From an uncultured Rhodospirillales bacterium (lineage in GTDB: Bacteria; Pseudomonadota; Alphaproteobacteria; ATCC43930; CGMCC-115725), in contig CAIKMD010000002.1 of assembly GCA_903828515.1 (NCBI GenBank), positions 310,001 to 374,000 on the forward strand: a DNA stretch of 64,000 bases, in the 5' to 3' direction. The position numbers and the translations under genes are program-made. The first letter of the stretch is position 1, and each line of letters starts with the position of its first letter. Below, piece after piece: positions 62,757 through 64,000 of the stretch. The notes beneath the pieces were generated by a model, which saw nothing but the letters and a program-made list of their open reading frames with translations, did no database searches and was not told where the DNA came from.

Positions 62757-64000
62757 TGGATGTCGTAATCGCCGTTCATGAACTGCGCCGACGTGAGCAG
62801 GCCCTGATGCATCGCTATCGTCGTATCGACGCCGACGATCACGAATTCCTCGAGCGCGCGTTTCATCCGCATCAGACATTCCGGACGATTGCGGTCATGT
62901 ACGATCAGCTTGGCGATCAGGCTGTCATATTGCGGCGGCACCGCGTAGCCCTGATAGATCGCGCTGTCGATGCGCACGCCGATGCCGCCGGGCGGGTGAT
63001 AGCTCGTGATCGTGCCCGGCGAGGGCTTGAAGGTTTCGGGATGCTCGGCGTTGATGCGGCATTCGACGGCGTGGCCGAAGAACTGGATATCTGCCTGGGT
63101 GTAATCGAGCGGCAACCCCGCGGCGATGCGAATCTGTTCGCGCACGATGTCGATGCCGGTCACGGCTTCCGAGATCGTGTGCTCGACCTGGAGGCGCGTA
63201 TTCATCTCGATGAAGAAGAATTCGCCGTCCTGATAGAGGAATTCGAGCGTGCCGGCGCCGCGATAGCCCATGCCCTTGATCGCGGTGGTGACGATCTTGG
63301 CAAGGTTTTCACGCTCGGCCGGTTTGAGCGCGGGCGAGGGGGTTTCCTCGAAAAGCTTTTGATGATTGCGCTGCAGCGAGCAGTCGCGCTCGCCGAGATG
63401 GATGACGCCGCCCTGGCCGTCGGCGAGGATTTGCATCTCGATATGGCGCGGACGGTCGAGATAGCGTTCGAGATAGACCGAGCCGTCGCTGAAATAGGCG
63501 GTGGCTTCGTTCTGTGCCTGAACCAGGAACTGGTCGATGCCGGCGTCGTCGCGCGCGACATGCATGCCGCGTCCGCCGCCGCCCGCCGCCGCCTTGATCA
63601 GGACCGGATAGCCGATGCGCTTGGCTGCTTCGCGCGCTTCGGCGGGATCGGCGACCGCGCCCGAGCCGGGCACGACCGGAATGCCGAGGTCTTTCGCCGC
63701 GCGCTTGGCCGAGACCTTGTTGCCCATGAGCAGGATATGCGCGGGCGTCGGGCCGATGAAAGTGAAACCGTGCTCCTCGACCATCGAGGCGAAATTCGCG
63801 TTCTCGGAGAGGAACCCGACGCCGGGATGAATCGCATCGGCGCCGGTGATCGCCGCCGCGGACAGGATCGCGGGCACATTGAGATAGCTTTCGCGTGCGT
63901 TGGGCGGACCGATGCAGACGCTCTCGTCGGCCAGGCGCACATGCATCGCGTTGTCGTCGGCCGTCGAATGGACCGCGACGGTGCGGATGCCCATTTCATG
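62726..64000 (-). CDS. accC: acetyl-CoA carboxylase biotin carboxylase subunit, partial
   Basis: The frame is open to the window edge, so the N-terminal residues are missing; the visible 424 residues cover most of biotin carboxylase. Seen are [23 protein letters not shown], the ATP-grasp glycine loop [41 protein letters not shown] and [11 protein letters not shown]. It carboxylates biotin on AccB for fatty-acid synthesis. It is followed directly by aat on the same strand, the usual accB-accC-aat order. Confidence 0.95.
   Translation of the reverse strand, partial: HEMGIRTVAVHSTADDNAMHVRLADESVCIGPPNARESYLNVPAILSAAAITGADAIHPGVGFLSENANFASMVEEHGFTFIGPTPAHILLMGNKVSAKRAAKDLGIPVVPGSGAVADPAEAREAAKRIGYPVLIKAAAGGGGRGMHVARDDAGIDQFLVQAQNEATAYFSDGSVYLERYLDRPRHIEMQILADGQGGVIHLGERDCSLQRNHQKLFEETPSPALKPAERENLAKIVTTAIKGMGYRGAGTLEFLYQDGEFFFIEMNTRLQVEHTISEAVTGIDIVREQIRIAAGLPLDYTQADIQFFGHAVECRINAEHPETFKPSPGTITSYHPPGGIGVRIDSAIYQGYAVPPQYDSLIAKLIVHDRNRPECLMRMKRALEEFVIVGVDTTIAMHQGLLTSAQFMNGDYDIHWLERLLGRG

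Overview
This window looks like a chromosomal segment of a free-living, GC-rich alphaproteobacterium, probably from the Rhodospirillales or Hyphomicrobiales side of the class. Supporting genes are an NDUFA12-type complex I subunit, a phasin, clpS-clpA, mlaD next to a DUF2155 gene, aat and accC, a coenzyme B12-dependent ribonucleotide reductase, DUF6894-like small proteins, and many solute-binding proteins (SBPs) without permeases. I see no tRNA, rRNA, CRISPR array, insertion sequence or prophage. The assignment rests on gene content only.

Layout. 1-7.1 kb: 3' end of putA, a GT9 glycosyltransferase, a VWA protein with a membrane J-protein, then galU and a phosphomannomutase/phosphoglucomutase, and a D,D-carboxypeptidase with a SPOR domain. 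7.3-12 kb: a phasin behind two PhaR-like operators, clpS-clpA, and a small membrane protein with a DoxX protein. 12.2-15.6 kb: signalling block with a lone receiver, a class I cyclic-di-GMP (GEMM-I) riboswitch directly upstream of a LapG-type periplasmic cysteine protease, a second lone receiver, and an unknown 379-aa protein. 16-20 kb: lipoprotein, M23 peptidase coupled to a pentapeptide-repeat protein, and an Arg-rich protein. 20.3-32.7 kb: SBPs beside enzymes (heme-binding GlcG-like protein, exported alpha/beta hydrolase, Tat-exported amidohydrolase), queE, thioesterase, MAPEG protein, two paralogous receivers, and an MFS/spermidine-synthase fusion protein. About 33.3 kb: a junction where an oxalate/formate-type MFS gene and an OmpA-family gene have both lost their 5' ends. 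34-44.7 kb: small DUF6894-like proteins, unknown exported proteins, MlaA lipoprotein, peptide-type SBP divergent from a flavin monooxygenase, and a divergent NmrA/HxlR pair with a palindromic operator. 44.8-51.8 kb: amine oxidase-SBP-enoyl-CoA hydratase operon, acetyltransferases, Sir2, RidA. 51.8-64 kb: photolyase, RhlE-type helicase, nrdJ with candidate NrdR and DnaA boxes, FAH-family hydrolase, NDUFA12, mlaD, DUF2155, aat, accC (5' end outside).

How it fits together. The most interesting element is the c-di-GMP riboswitch whose P1 stem touches the ribosome-binding site of a LapG-like protease. LapG proteases release biofilm adhesins and in known systems are restrained at protein level by the c-di-GMP receptor LapD, so here the same second messenger appears to act on the protease mRNA. 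A second theme is repeated pairing of an exported SBP with a mostly exported catabolic enzyme and no transporter. A third is envelope upkeep: MlaA, MlaD, carboxypeptidase, M23 peptidase and several lipoproteins.
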